From Klebsiella oxytoca NBRC 105695 (GTDB lineage: Bacteria; Pseudomonadota; Gammaproteobacteria; Enterobacterales; Enterobacteriaceae), in assembly GCF_001598695.1 (NCBI RefSeq), contig NZ_BCZK01000007.1:186001-250000 (forward strand): DNA of 64,000 nt. The letters run 5' to 3'. Positions 19,494 through 28,206 of this stretch are shown piece by piece. Within the stretch, counting starts at the first letter, position 1, and every line of letters starts with the position of its first letter. The translations under genes were made by a program, and so were the position numbers. The notes below the pieces were generated by a model. The model was not told the origin of the DNA. It worked only from the letters and a program-made list of their open reading frames with translations, and made no database searches.

Positions 19494-22004
19494 TCATACG
19501 GCCAAAGTATTGGCCATCAGGTTGTAGAGTACGTTGACGTTTTCGGCCTGTTTTATTTCATTGCGGAAATCCTCTTTCATTAGCTTTCGGGCAAGCGTGG
19601 AGAAATATTTCATATGCTCATTAGGGTCGGCGGATTTACTCACCGTCAGCATGAATACGGTTTCGACTTCCTGATCGCCCCACATAATGGGCGACGCAAG
19701 GGTTGCCATACTGATGGTGGAGTAGTGAATATGGTCTGACTTGGTGTGCGGAATGGCGAAGCCATAGCCCACGGCGGTGGAGAATGAGTCTTCGCGGGCC
19801 CAGATATCATCGGTTAATTGATCCCGATTATCGGTGCGATGGTGCAGCCACAGATTGTCGGTCATCTTTTTGATAACTTCGTTTTTATCGCTGGCCTGTA
19901 GTCCGCAGAGAATAAACTCTGGAGCGAGGATCGGCTTTTTGCTGACCGCTTTTACGTCCGGTGAACTCAGCGCGACTTTGACATCAGCGGAACGTTTTAA
20001 CGCCACAATATCCTGTACCAGCCCCTGGCATTTGGCAAAACTCAGCTCCCGCAGCGCATGTTTTACACCCGGAATAGAGGTGCCACTCATGCTGAGTTCG
20101 TCAAAGCCCATGCCAACGAACAGCGGCAGAAAATCTTTGCTGGCACCCAGCTCTCCGCAGATACCTATCCACTTGCCCGCGCGGTGGACTTCGGCGGCGG
20201 CATACTGCATGGCGCGCAGGAATGCCGGAGCATAGTTATCGTATACCGCCTCAACCTGCGTATTTCCACGGTCGGCGGCAAAAAAGTACTGCGTCAGGTC
20301 GTTGCTGCCCACGCTGAAGAAATCTGCGTATTCCGCTATTTCACTAATCGCGAAGATAACGGAGGGGATCTCCAGCATCACGCCGAGCGAGATGCTGTCG
20401 TTGAATGCCAGCCCTTCATCACGCATCGTACTTTTGACCTCTTCGAGGACTTCACGGCACCAGATAACTTCATCAACGTTGGCGATCATCGGGATCATGA
20501 TTTTGGCATCGCCAAAAGCCGAGGCGCTGAGGATAGCCTTGAGCTGCATGGCGAAAAGGTCGCGATAACGCGGATAAGTTCGCACCGCCCGGAAGCCGAG
20601 AAACGGGTTTTCTTCTTCGCCGATGCTCATATAGTCGACAGGCTTATCACCGCCAATGTCGAAGGTGCGGAAGATAACCGGCTTCCCTTGTGCAACCTGT
20701 ATCACCTGGCTGTAGAGCTCAGCCAGTTCGTGGTAGTCCGGTGCGGATTCGCGGTCCATGAATGACATTTCGGTACGAAATAGTCCGATGCCTTCAGCGC
20801 CGTTACTGAAGGCTGCCTCGGCTTCCGCCAGGCTGGCAATATTGGCGGCTATCTCAACGCTATGATGATCGCTGGTGGTTGCTGCCTGATAGACGTTAGC
20901 CAGCATTTGCTGCTGCATACTCTGCTGAACGGCAATTTCATTCTGGTAATAGCGCAGAACTTTCTCATCCGGTGCGATAATTAAAATACCCGGATTGCCA
21001 TCGATAATAATGTCCATGTCTGCATTCAGCTGTAGGGTCGAAAAATCAATATCTGTCAGAGTCGGGATACCGAGCGAACGTGCAAGGATAGCGGTGTGCG
21101 ACGTTTTACCCGTGGCGGATAATACCATCCCGGCAAGAAACTCTTTATTGATCCCGAGAAACTGGCTTGGTGTCAGACTGTTGGCCAGAATAATCGATGG
21201 TTGCGTTAATTCAAGACTGTTCTGCGGTAATATACCCGGGCCATAGATCGCAGAAAGTAATTGTCCGGTAATATCGAGAACATCCAGGGTCCGCTCTTTA
21301 ATGTATTTGCTTGATGAGCGAGTAAGAATTTCACAGAATTCCATTGCAGCTTTAATCACCGCATCCCAGGTATTGTCACCACCGGAAATCGCCGAGGAGA
21401 TATGGCTTTGAAAGGTCGCATCGGTGATAATGGAAAAATGCGCCTGTAAAATATCGTGTTCAACGCCTTTTTTAATTTCCAGCGCAGCCTGCTTCTCTTG
21501 CTTAAGCGCCTCTAAACCCGCCAGAAAAATACGCTGCTGATGCTCCGTGGAATACTCACCGCCCGGGTTACGCGCCAGCATTTCGTCCAGAGACAGACTC
21601 TGAATACGAACGGGTTTGGCAATGGCAACACCGCCGCTGATGCGTGAACCCTGAATAAAACTGAGCTGAGTCTCCCGCAGCGAACGCGGGAGATAACCCG
21701 CAGGCACTGCGGCTTCATCTGCATGGCTAACCTCGAAGGAGGGCAGTTTTTTAAGCAGCGCACTCAGCTGCTGAGCCGCGTTTGCAGCATCTTTACCGCT
21801 GATGGTAATTTCACAGGCGTCGTTGAGTAAGGTATCGGTGGCGACAATCGAGAGAGCGCTTTTACCATTACCCTGAATGCCGCTGCGAATATTATTCCAG
21901 CACACCTCAGATTGAAAGGTATTACACAATCGTTCGATATGTCCCGCCGGTCTGGCGTGAATACCATCCTTCAGCTCACATTGATACGTAATTATCTGTG
22001 ACAT
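19494..22004 (-). CDS. Multiphosphoryl transfer protein, HPr-EI-IIA(Fru) fusion, copy 1
   Basis: This 836-residue cytoplasmic fusion carries phosphate from PEP to a fructose-type IIB without the general PTS proteins. Domains in order are HPr (residues 1-90, active H16 in DGIHARPAGH), enzyme I (about 110-660, active histidine near 303 in GKTSHTAIL, PEP-binding motifs GSNDLTQYFFAADR and CGELGAS) and IIA-Fru (last 150 residues, histidine near 753 in GFAIPHTKSD). It resembles E. coli FryA and FrwA (PtsA). I chose the second ATG (22004) because GGGAG lies 5 nt ahead of it. A closely related copy lies at 28207-30708. Confidence 0.93.
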   Translation of the reverse strand: MSQIITYQCELKDGIHARPAGHIERLCNTFQSEVCWNNIRSGIQGNGKSALSIVATDTLLNDACEITISGKDAANAAQQLSALLKKLPSFEVSHADEAAVPAGYLPRSLRETQLSFIQGSRISGGVAIAKPVRIQSLSLDEMLARNPGGEYSTEHQQRIFLAGLEALKQEKQAALEIKKGVEHDILQAHFSIITDATFQSHISSAISGGDNTWDAVIKAAMEFCEILTRSSSKYIKERTLDVLDITGQLLSAIYGPGILPQNSLELTQPSIILANSLTPSQFLGINKEFLAGMVLSATGKTSHTAILARSLGIPTLTDIDFSTLQLNADMDIIIDGNPGILIIAPDEKVLRYYQNEIAVQQSMQQQMLANVYQAATTSDHHSVEIAANIASLAEAEAAFSNGAEGIGLFRTEMSFMDRESAPDYHELAELYSQVIQVAQGKPVIFRTFDIGGDKPVDYMSIGEEENPFLGFRAVRTYPRYRDLFAMQLKAILSASAFGDAKIMIPMIANVDEVIWCREVLEEVKSTMRDEGLAFNDSISLGVMLEIPSVIFAISEIAEYADFFSVGSNDLTQYFFAADRGNTQVEAVYDNYAPAFLRAMQYAAAEVHRAGKWIGICGELGASKDFLPLFVGMGFDELSMSGTSIPGVKHALRELSFAKCQGLVQDIVALKRSADVKVALSSPDVKAVSKKPILAPEFILCGLQASDKNEVIKKMTDNLWLHHRTDNRDQLTDDIWAREDSFSTAVGYGFAIPHTKSDHIHYSTISMATLASPIMWGDQEVETVFMLTVSKSADPNEHMKYFSTLARKLMKEDFRNEIKQAENVNVLYNLMANTLAV

Positions 22005-22366
22005 CATTGCTCCCGATAATCTTTTAGCCCTGGCTAATTAATTTTTTCTGCAGGTTTGAGTGCCTGCCTTTCATGTTTTATATCCTTCATCGTTCTCAGC
22101 TAGCTTTGAATAGAAAAAAAGTGACCTTTGCTTGAATAAAAAAGCCTGATTATTATTTTGTGATCGAGGTCATGAAATTATATAGAATTACTGTGATGTG
22201 TGTATTGCGAGATGATTTAAGTAATTGTGATGGCAGCCGTACTATTATTAACGGGTGAGCAGTGGTCACGTAATTGCTATTAAAGTGACTTTCTTTCTAT
22301 TCAATGGTCATGGGTAATGGAGTACAAAATAATACACACTCTATTTATTTCGTTGTGGTAATTACG
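22005..22366. promoter_or_regulatory. Divergent control region between PTS copy 1 and the phosphatase-tkt operon
   Basis: This AT-rich gap separates the minus-strand PTS operon from the plus-strand phosphatase-transketolase operon. It holds a CRP-like site (22157-22176) inside a 60-bp block (22114-22173) that recurs upstream of the second HPr-EI-IIA gene. No small gene is evident. Confidence 0.7.
22157..22176 (-). promoter_or_regulatory. CRP-like site upstream of PTS copy 1
   Basis: TTTGTGATCGAGGTCATGAA matches the CRP consensus: TGTGA, a 6-bp spacer, then TCATG in place of TCACA, with flanking T/A-rich bases. It lies about 155 bp before the start of the HPr-EI-IIA gene, as expected for catabolite control of a sugar operon. 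Confidence 0.6.
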
Positions 22367-23032
22367 ATGCATTTTCGTGGAATATTACTGGATTTAGACG
22401 GGACGCTGGTGAACTCGCTGGATTTCGTTGAGGCCTCCTGGCGTTTATGGGCCACTACAAAAGAGCTGGATCCGAGGGCGGTATGCCATTATCTCCACGG
22501 TAAACCCGCTTTGAGTACGCTGCGCCACTTTATGCCCGATGCCAGCGAACAGATCATCATCGACGAATTTCTCGCGCTGGAAGAGTTTGAAGCGAGCAAT
22601 ACTGACGGCATCACTGCGGTTAACGGGGCTGTTGATTTTCTCCGCCAGCTTGAGCAGTTGCAGGTCCCTTGGGCCATTGTGACTTCCGGGTCGCTGAAGG
22701 TTGCCTCAGCACGGATCCGACAAGCCGGTTTCCCCGTTCCGCCGGTGCTGGTGACCAGCGAAGATATTCATCATGGCAAGCCGCATCCGGAGCCGTTCCT
22801 GACGGGTGCAGCCCGACTCGGTCTTTCTCCCGCTAATTGCCTCGCTTTTGAAGACTCCACTGCCGGTCTGCTTTCTGCCACCCAGGCAGGGTGCGTGGTG
22901 GTTGAAGTCCTGACCCGCCAGTCTGTAGTTCACGATATCGATACCTGGAAAACCATTGATAACTACCTCGACCTGCGCGTAACGCGCAAGGGCGAGGCAG
23001 ATTTTTTACTTAAGATTCAGAGGGAGTTTTAA
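22367..23032 (+). CDS. HAD-superfamily sugar phosphatase (YfbT/HxpA-like)
   Basis: This 221-residue cytoplasmic phosphatase has all HAD motifs: the nucleophile motif DLDGTLVNS at residues 9-17, TSGS, the lysine in GKPHPEPF, and the acidic motif FEDSTAG. It closely resembles E. coli sugar phosphatase YfbT. I chose the ATG at 22367 (MHFRGILLDLDG), which gives the family-typical length, over the in-frame start at 22304. It abuts the transketolase gene (TAA then ATG with no gap), so it probably clears toxic or dead-end sugar phosphates produced by this pathway. Confidence 0.92.
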   Translation: MHFRGILLDLDGTLVNSLDFVEASWRLWATTKELDPRAVCHYLHGKPALSTLRHFMPDASEQIIIDEFLALEEFEASNTDGITAVNGAVDFLRQLEQLQVPWAIVTSGSLKVASARIRQAGFPVPPVLVTSEDIHHGKPHPEPFLTGAARLGLSPANCLAFEDSTAGLLSATQAGCVVVEVLTRQSVVHDIDTWKTIDNYLDLRVTRKGEADFLLKIQREF

Positions 23033-25027
23033 ATGTCATCACGAAAAACCCTGGCCAATGCCATCCGTATGCTGAGTGTCGATGCCGTTCAGCGGGCAAA
23101 TTCCGGTCATCCGGGCGCACCGATGGGAATGGCGGATATTGCCGAAGTCCTGTGGCGGGATTTTCTCAACCATAACCCGAATAACCCCGCGTGGGCCAAC
23201 CGCGACCGTTTTGTACTCTCCAACGGTCACGGCTCAATGCTGCTCTACAGCCTGCTGCACCTTACCGGCTACGATTTGCCGATTGATGAGCTGAAAAACT
23301 TCCGTCAGCTGCATTCGAAAACGCCGGGGCACCCGGAAGTGGGTTACACCGCGGGCATCGAAACCACCACCGGGCCGCTGGGGCAGGGGATAGCCAATGC
23401 GGTCGGCATGGCTATCGCCGAGAAAACTCTCGCGGCGCAATTTAACCGCCCGGGCCACGACATTGTCGATCACTTCACATATACCTTTATGGGCGACGGT
23501 TGCATGATGGAGGGAATTTCTCATGAAGTTTGCTCCCTGGCCGGGACGCTGAAGCTCGGTAAGCTGGTGGCGTTCTACGACGATAACGGCATCTCTATCG
23601 ATGGTCACGTCGAGGGATGGTTCACCGACGACACCGCCAAACGCTTTGAGGCTTACGGCTGGCATGTGGTACGCGGAGTCGATGGGCATGATCCTGAATC
23701 CATCCGTGCCGCGATTGATGTTGCAAAGTCGATTACCACCATGCCGACGTTAATTATCTGCAAAACGGTGATTGGTTTTGGCTCTCCGCATAAAGCGGGT
23801 ACTCATGATGTCCACGGCGCGCCGCTGGGCGAGGCTGAAGTGGCGGCAACGCGTGAAGCGCTGGATTGGCCGTATCCACCGTTTGTTATCCCCACTGAGA
23901 TAGCTTCGCAGTGGGACGCCCGCAAATCAGGGCAGGCTAAGGAGGCTGCGTGGAACCAGCAGTTTGCCACATACGCGAAAGCGTTCCCCGAGCTGGCAGA
24001 TGAATTTACCCGTCGGGTGAATGGGCAACTGCCTGCAGATTTTGCCAGCAAGGCGCAGGCGTTTATTGAAAAATTGCAGGCCAAACCGGCGAAAATCGCC
24101 AGCCGTAAAGCGTCGCAGAATGCGATTGAAGCCTTTGGTCCGCTGTTGCCGGAATTCCTCGGCGGATCTGCGGATCTGGCTCCATCGAACCTGACCTTGT
24201 GGTCCGGCTCTAAAGCGATTAACGAAGACAGCGCCGGGAACTACATTCACTACGGCGTGCGTGAGTTCGGTATGACCGCTATCGCCAACGGTATTGCGCT
24301 GCACGGTGGCTTCCTGCCGTACACCTCGACGTTCCTGATGTTTGTCGAATACGCACGCAACGCGGTGCGCATGGCGGCGCTGATGAAGCAGCGTCAGGTG
24401 ATGGTTTATACCCATGACTCCATTGGCCTGGGCGAAGATGGCCCGACCCATCAGCCGGTCGAGCAGATTGCCTCACTACGCATGACGCCGAACCTCAGCA
24501 CCTGGCGTCCCTGCGATCAGGTTGAATCGGCGGTGGCGTGGAAATATGGTGTTGAGCGACAGGACGGTCCGACTGCGCTCATTTTTTCCCGGCAAAACCT
24601 GACCCAGCAGGAACGGACCTGGCAGCAGGTGCAGGATATCGCGCGCGGCGGCTATGTTCTGAAGAATTGCGAGGGGCAACCGCAGCTGATCCTTATCTCG
24701 ACCGGCTCGGAGGTGGAGCTGGCGGTAGCCGCATGGCAGCAACTGACGGCTGAAGGTGTGAAGGCACGGGTGGTCTCCATGCCGTCCACCGATGTCTTCG
24801 ACAAGCAGGATGCGGCGTATCGTGAAGCGGTGTTGCCGCAGGCGGTTTCTGCGCGTATTGCCGTGGAAGCGGGGATCGCGGATTACTGGTTTAAATATGT
24901 CGGGCTGAATGGCGCGATTATCGGTATGCAGACCTACGGCGAGTCCGCCCCGGCGGAACAGCTTTATCAGGAGTTTGGCATTACCGTTGAGGTGGTGTTG
25001 CAGCAGGCAAAAGCGCTTCTGGCTTAA
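23033..25027 (+). CDS. Transketolase (TktA/TktB family)
   Basis: Transketolase moves two-carbon ketol units between sugar phosphates using thiamine diphosphate and Mg2+. The full-length 664-residue protein shows [11 protein letters not shown] near residue 25, the ThDP motif [11 protein letters not shown] near 155, [10 protein letters not shown], the pyrimidine-domain segment [17 protein letters not shown], and [19 protein letters not shown] lies 6 nt before the ATG. As enterics normally have tktA and tktB elsewhere, this is a dedicated third-type copy linked to the neighbouring transaldolase and PTS genes. Confidence 0.95.
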   Translation: MSSRKTLANAIRMLSVDAVQRANSGHPGAPMGMADIAEVLWRDFLNHNPNNPAWANRDRFVLSNGHGSMLLYSLLHLTGYDLPIDELKNFRQLHSKTPGHPEVGYTAGIETTTGPLGQGIANAVGMAIAEKTLAAQFNRPGHDIVDHFTYTFMGDGCMMEGISHEVCSLAGTLKLGKLVAFYDDNGISIDGHVEGWFTDDTAKRFEAYGWHVVRGVDGHDPESIRAAIDVAKSITTMPTLIICKTVIGFGSPHKAGTHDVHGAPLGEAEVAATREALDWPYPPFVIPTEIASQWDARKSGQAKEAAWNQQFATYAKAFPELADEFTRRVNGQLPADFASKAQAFIEKLQAKPAKIASRKASQNAIEAFGPLLPEFLGGSADLAPSNLTLWSGSKAINEDSAGNYIHYGVREFGMTAIANGIALHGGFLPYTSTFLMFVEYARNAVRMAALMKQRQVMVYTHDSIGLGEDGPTHQPVEQIASLRMTPNLSTWRPCDQVESAVAWKYGVERQDGPTALIFSRQNLTQQERTWQQVQDIARGGYVLKNCEGQPQLILISTGSEVELAVAAWQQLTAEGVKARVVSMPSTDVFDKQDAAYREAVLPQAVSARIAVEAGIADYWFKYVGLNGAIIGMQTYGESAPAEQLYQEFGITVEVVLQQAKALLA

Positions 25028-25034
25028 CCTTTAA

Positions 25035-25064
25035 CGGCCCCTTACATGCTAAGGGGCCGCTTTT
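25035..25064 (+). terminator. Hairpin after transketolase
   Basis: A perfect 10-bp stem (CGGCCCCTTA at 25035-25044, TAAGGGGCCG at 25050-25059) with a 5-nt loop is followed by CTTTTC. It may end most tkt transcripts or attenuate the downstream PHP gene, which starts 20 bp later with a good ribosome site. Confidence 0.7.
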
Positions 25065-25083
25065 CATTAAAGGGAGAGATAAC

Positions 25084-25824
25084 ATGTATCCCGTTGACCT
25101 TCATATGCATACCCTGGCCAGCACCCACGCCTATAGCACGGTTCATGACTATATCGCCGCCGCGGTGCGTAAACATATTCGCCTGATCGCCATTACCGAC
25201 CATGGCCCGGAAATGGTTGATGCGCCGCATCCGTTTCACTTTAATAATTTGCGTGTGCTGCCGCGCGTTGTCGATGGTGTGGGGATCCTGCGCGGTATTG
25301 AGGCCAATATCAAACCTGGTGGTGAGACCGACTGTAGCGACAAAATGCGTGCGTCGCTGGATTTAGTGATTGCTGGATTCCATAAGCAGGTGTTTGCGCC
25401 AGCGGACATTACCACCAATACCGATGCGCTGATTGCAGTAATAGCGAGCGGTAAGGTGCATATTATCAGCCACCCCGGTAACCCGGAGTATCCGATTGAT
25501 ATCCCGGCGGTGGTGGCCGTGGCTAAGGAGTGTCATGTGGCGTTGGAGGTCAATAACGCCTCTTTCGTCCATTCACGTAAGGGCAGTGAGGGGAACTGTC
25601 GCAAAATTGTAGCAGCCGTGCGCGACAGCGGCGGACTTCTCTCATTGGGTAGCGATTCACACAGCGCGTTTTCTCTGGGGGACTTTAGCGCCTGTCAGCA
25701 TCTGCTGGTGGAGGCTGATTTTCCAGCATCAAGAGTGCTGAATACCTCTGTGCGACGAGTGCTGACGTTTCTGGAACAGCACGGCGGGGGGCGGATAGCC
25801 GAGCTTTATGCGCTTCCTGGCTAA
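25084..25824 (+). CDS. PHP-domain phosphatase (YcdX-like)
   Basis: This 246-residue protein carries the four PHP metal-binding motifs: DLHMHTLAS at residues 5-13, ITDHGPEM near 38, HPGNPEYP, and [14 protein letters not shown]. It is a homologue of E. coli YcdX, a trinuclear-zinc phosphatase. GGGAGAG precedes the ATG. It is the third gene of the phosphatase-tkt unit and is convergent with the second PTS operon. Its substrate is unknown; a sugar or sugar-acid phosphate is plausible from context. Confidence 0.9.
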   Translation: MYPVDLHMHTLASTHAYSTVHDYIAAAVRKHIRLIAITDHGPEMVDAPHPFHFNNLRVLPRVVDGVGILRGIEANIKPGGETDCSDKMRASLDLVIAGFHKQVFAPADITTNTDALIAVIASGKVHIISHPGNPEYPIDIPAVVAVAKECHVALEVNNASFVHSRKGSEGNCRKIVAAVRDSGGLLSLGSDSHSAFSLGDFSACQHLLVEADFPASRVLNTSVRRVLTFLEQHGGGRIAELYALPG

Positions 25825-25921
25825 AAATCTTGTGGGTTAAACCCTCTCCCAATAATGGGAGAGGAAGTTCGGCGTGTCTGTGCGGTTTTGAGACTGGACT
25901 GTTAGAGCCAGGGAAAACCAC

Positions 25922-26311
25922 CTACAGGTCAATAACGTTGCCTCGCGGCAGATTTAAAGACTTACGAATGGCGGCGATAACCTCAGTTGGTTTGAGTAAC
26001 AGCGAATTAATACAAACATTCAGAATACGGCAACCCTCAAAGCGTGAAGGATTATCGATAGTAATATCGGATGCGATGATGGTGAGCTCAGACTCGAAAA
26101 TATCTTTATCGGTAATTGGATTCTTAAGCCCCAGTACGCCCTGAGTCTCAATTTTGATCGCAAAGTGATACTGCTTCGCCAGTTTTTCCAGCTGCTCTGC
26201 GGCCATGTACGTATGCGCCACGCCGGTCGCGCACGCGGTCACCGCCACAATATGCAGATGACGTTCGCTGGAGAAAGGCTGAATCTCATCTCTTGTTGCA
26301 CGAGTGGTCAT
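25922..26311 (-). CDS. Fructose-type PTS IIB component, second system
   Basis: This IIB protein (129 residues) has the phosphocysteine motif VAVTACATGVAHTYMAAE near residue 27, followed by IETQGVLGL. An N-terminal extension of about 18 residues is not seen in the copy at 19113. Its ATG overlaps the AraC stop codon (ATGA), with AGGAG 7 nt upstream, so translation is coupled to the regulator gene. It is the last gene of the second PTS operon. Confidence 0.91.
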   Translation of the reverse strand: MTTRATRDEIQPFSSERHLHIVAVTACATGVAHTYMAAEQLEKLAKQYHFAIKIETQGVLGLKNPITDKDIFESELTIIASDITIDNPSRFEGCRILNVCINSLLLKPTEVIAAIRKSLNLPRGNVIDL

Positions 26312-27162
26312 GATCTTGCTCCTTTATTTTTGCGGCGGTATTCAAGCGGCGTACAGTCGTTGATATCGCGAAACACCTTGCAGAAATAGTTAGTATCTGT
26401 GAAACCGCACTTTTCTGAAACTTCGTTTATTTTCAGATTGGTATTGGTCAGCAGCGTTTTTGAACGTGAAATGCGGGCTAACTTGAGATATTCGTTAAAT
26501 TTCACGTCTGACTCCTTCGAAAACAGACGCGACAGATAGCCTGGGGAAATATTAAACTTTTCGGCGACGCTTTCCCGGCTAATGTCCGTGTGGTAGTGAC
26601 TATCGATATGGCTCTTAATTTCGTCCAGCAGTGAGAAGGGAGCCCGCTGGTTATTCAGGCCATCGGTAATTTGATATAGCAGGTCGTTAAGCAGCGCATA
26701 GACCACGTGGGCAAAGGTCTCGCTGGTGGTATCTTGCGACCACGCCAGCGATTCAGCCAGGTCGAGAAGCCGATCGCGAACCGTACTGCTTGAGTTTTGC
26801 AGATTGTACTTCTCTACCTCTTTAAACTGCGTGCCATCCCAGTTGCTGATGCTGAAACCGACGTCCTGCTTCCAGAAGACTATCGACATGCAAATAACCG
26901 GGCTTTCCCACAGCGGCGAGTTCCAGCTATTGGCGGGGATATAGGTGATGGTGCCGACCGGACGTTCATATTTCACGATGCGGTCCACGCCTTTCGGCAG
27001 CAGCATGCGAAGTGTGCCCTTTACCGTCAACTCAATGCGCGGAACGTGCAGATGGTAGGCCATCGCCGGAGCCTGCGTATTGCCGTTAGCTACCATGACG
27101 CCTTTGTCTATCGAGCCCTGAGCGCTGAATTCACTGAGAATAGATTGAATAAATGTAGCCAT
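26308..27162 (-). CDS. AraC-family regulator inside the second PTS operon (YpdC-like)
   Basis: This 284-residue regulator has a ligand-binding N-terminal half and a C-terminal pair of AraC helix-turn-helix motifs (SRESVAEKFNISPGYLSRLF and INEVSEKCGFTDTNYFCKVF, with the family tail CTPLEYRRK). It lies between the IIC gene (1-bp gap) and the IIB gene (4-bp overlap), so it is translated as part of the PTS operon, an arrangement favouring autoregulation. E. coli has a similar AraC gene, ypdC, next to the fry PTS genes. Confidence 0.92.
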   Translation of the reverse strand: MATFIQSILSEFSAQGSIDKGVMVANGNTQAPAMAYHLHVPRIELTVKGTLRMLLPKGVDRIVKYERPVGTITYIPANSWNSPLWESPVICMSIVFWKQDVGFSISNWDGTQFKEVEKYNLQNSSSTVRDRLLDLAESLAWSQDTTSETFAHVVYALLNDLLYQITDGLNNQRAPFSLLDEIKSHIDSHYHTDISRESVAEKFNISPGYLSRLFSKESDVKFNEYLKLARISRSKTLLTNTNLKINEVSEKCGFTDTNYFCKVFRDINDCTPLEYRRKNKGARS

Positions 27163-27163
27163 A

Positions 27164-28183
27164 TTATGCCCGAGGTTTGATAACTGTCTTCAGGACTTTC
27201 ACCGCAAAGGCGGTGGTGATGCTCCCGGCGACCACCGAAACGATGTAGCCAAAATGGTTGCTGACTACCGGTAATACGATAAGTCCGCCCCACGGGGCGG
27301 CGTTGGTTGCGCCAAACCATAGTGAGAGGATCGCCGCAACCGCACTGCCAAGCATAATTGCCGGGATCACCCGTACCGGATCCGCCGCCGCAAACGGAAT
27401 TGCCCCTTCTGTTATCCCCATAAAGCCCATAATTATCGCTGGCTTACCGGCTTCTCGCTCCACATCATTAAAGATGTCTTTAAACAGAAAGGTTGCCAGC
27501 GCCAGCCCCAGAGGCGGAGTACAGTCGGCGGCAGCGACTGCCGCCATCAGCTGCGGGTTCGTTGAGATCAGTGCAACAGCAAAGAAAAAAGCGGTTTTAT
27601 TCATTGGGCCGCCCATGTCAACGGCGATCATGCAGCCCAGGATGGTACCGAGGATAATAAACGACGCGCCCTGCATATTGCCAAGCCAGACGCTAAGCCA
27701 CTTCATCAGCCCGGCAATCGGGTCGCCAATGATGTAATACACCGCCATGCCGGTGAGGAAGGTCCCGATCAGCGGAATAATAAATATCGGTAATACCATG
27801 CGCAGGAAGTGGGGGATTTTAAGCCGGGCGATCAGGTTCAACAGAACATAGACGACCAGCCCGGCAATAATCCCGGAGAGCATGCCGCCTAAAAATCCGG
27901 CGCCCATCTGATAAGCCATCAGGCCGCCGATGGCACCCGGCGCGATGCCCGGTTTATCGACCATCGAATACGCGATAAATCCTGACAGGATGGGGATAAA
28001 CAGGGTTAAGCCAGCCATACCAATTTGCGACATGGCCTTCAGGAAACCATGGTCCGGTACGGCGGCTTCCCCGTTAAACATCACCGCGAGCGCCAACAGA
28101 ACACCACCAGCGACGACAAACGGGATCATGTAGGAGACGCCGGTCATAAAATGTCGTTTAGTATTTTTTAATAGTTTTAACAT
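27164..28183 (-). CDS. Fructose-type PTS IIC permease, second system
   Basis: This 339-residue permease has about nine to ten membrane spans. It shows HFMTGVSYMIPFVVAGG at the N-terminus, the central VDMGGPMNKTAFFF, and the sugar-binding loop GITEGAIPFA near residue 260. It is shorter than the IIC at 17842 but clearly homologous. GAGG lies 5 nt before the ATG. It follows the second HPr-EI-IIA gene by 23 bp and precedes the AraC gene. Confidence 0.92.
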   Translation of the reverse strand: MLKLLKNTKRHFMTGVSYMIPFVVAGGVLLALAVMFNGEAAVPDHGFLKAMSQIGMAGLTLFIPILSGFIAYSMVDKPGIAPGAIGGLMAYQMGAGFLGGMLSGIIAGLVVYVLLNLIARLKIPHFLRMVLPIFIIPLIGTFLTGMAVYYIIGDPIAGLMKWLSVWLGNMQGASFIILGTILGCMIAVDMGGPMNKTAFFFAVALISTNPQLMAAVAAADCTPPLGLALATFLFKDIFNDVEREAGKPAIIMGFMGITEGAIPFAAADPVRVIPAIMLGSAVAAILSLWFGATNAAPWGGLIVLPVVSNHFGYIVSVVAGSITTAFAVKVLKTVIKPRA

Positions 28184-28206
28184 GTCAGCCTCGTAACGTT
28201 TGCTGC

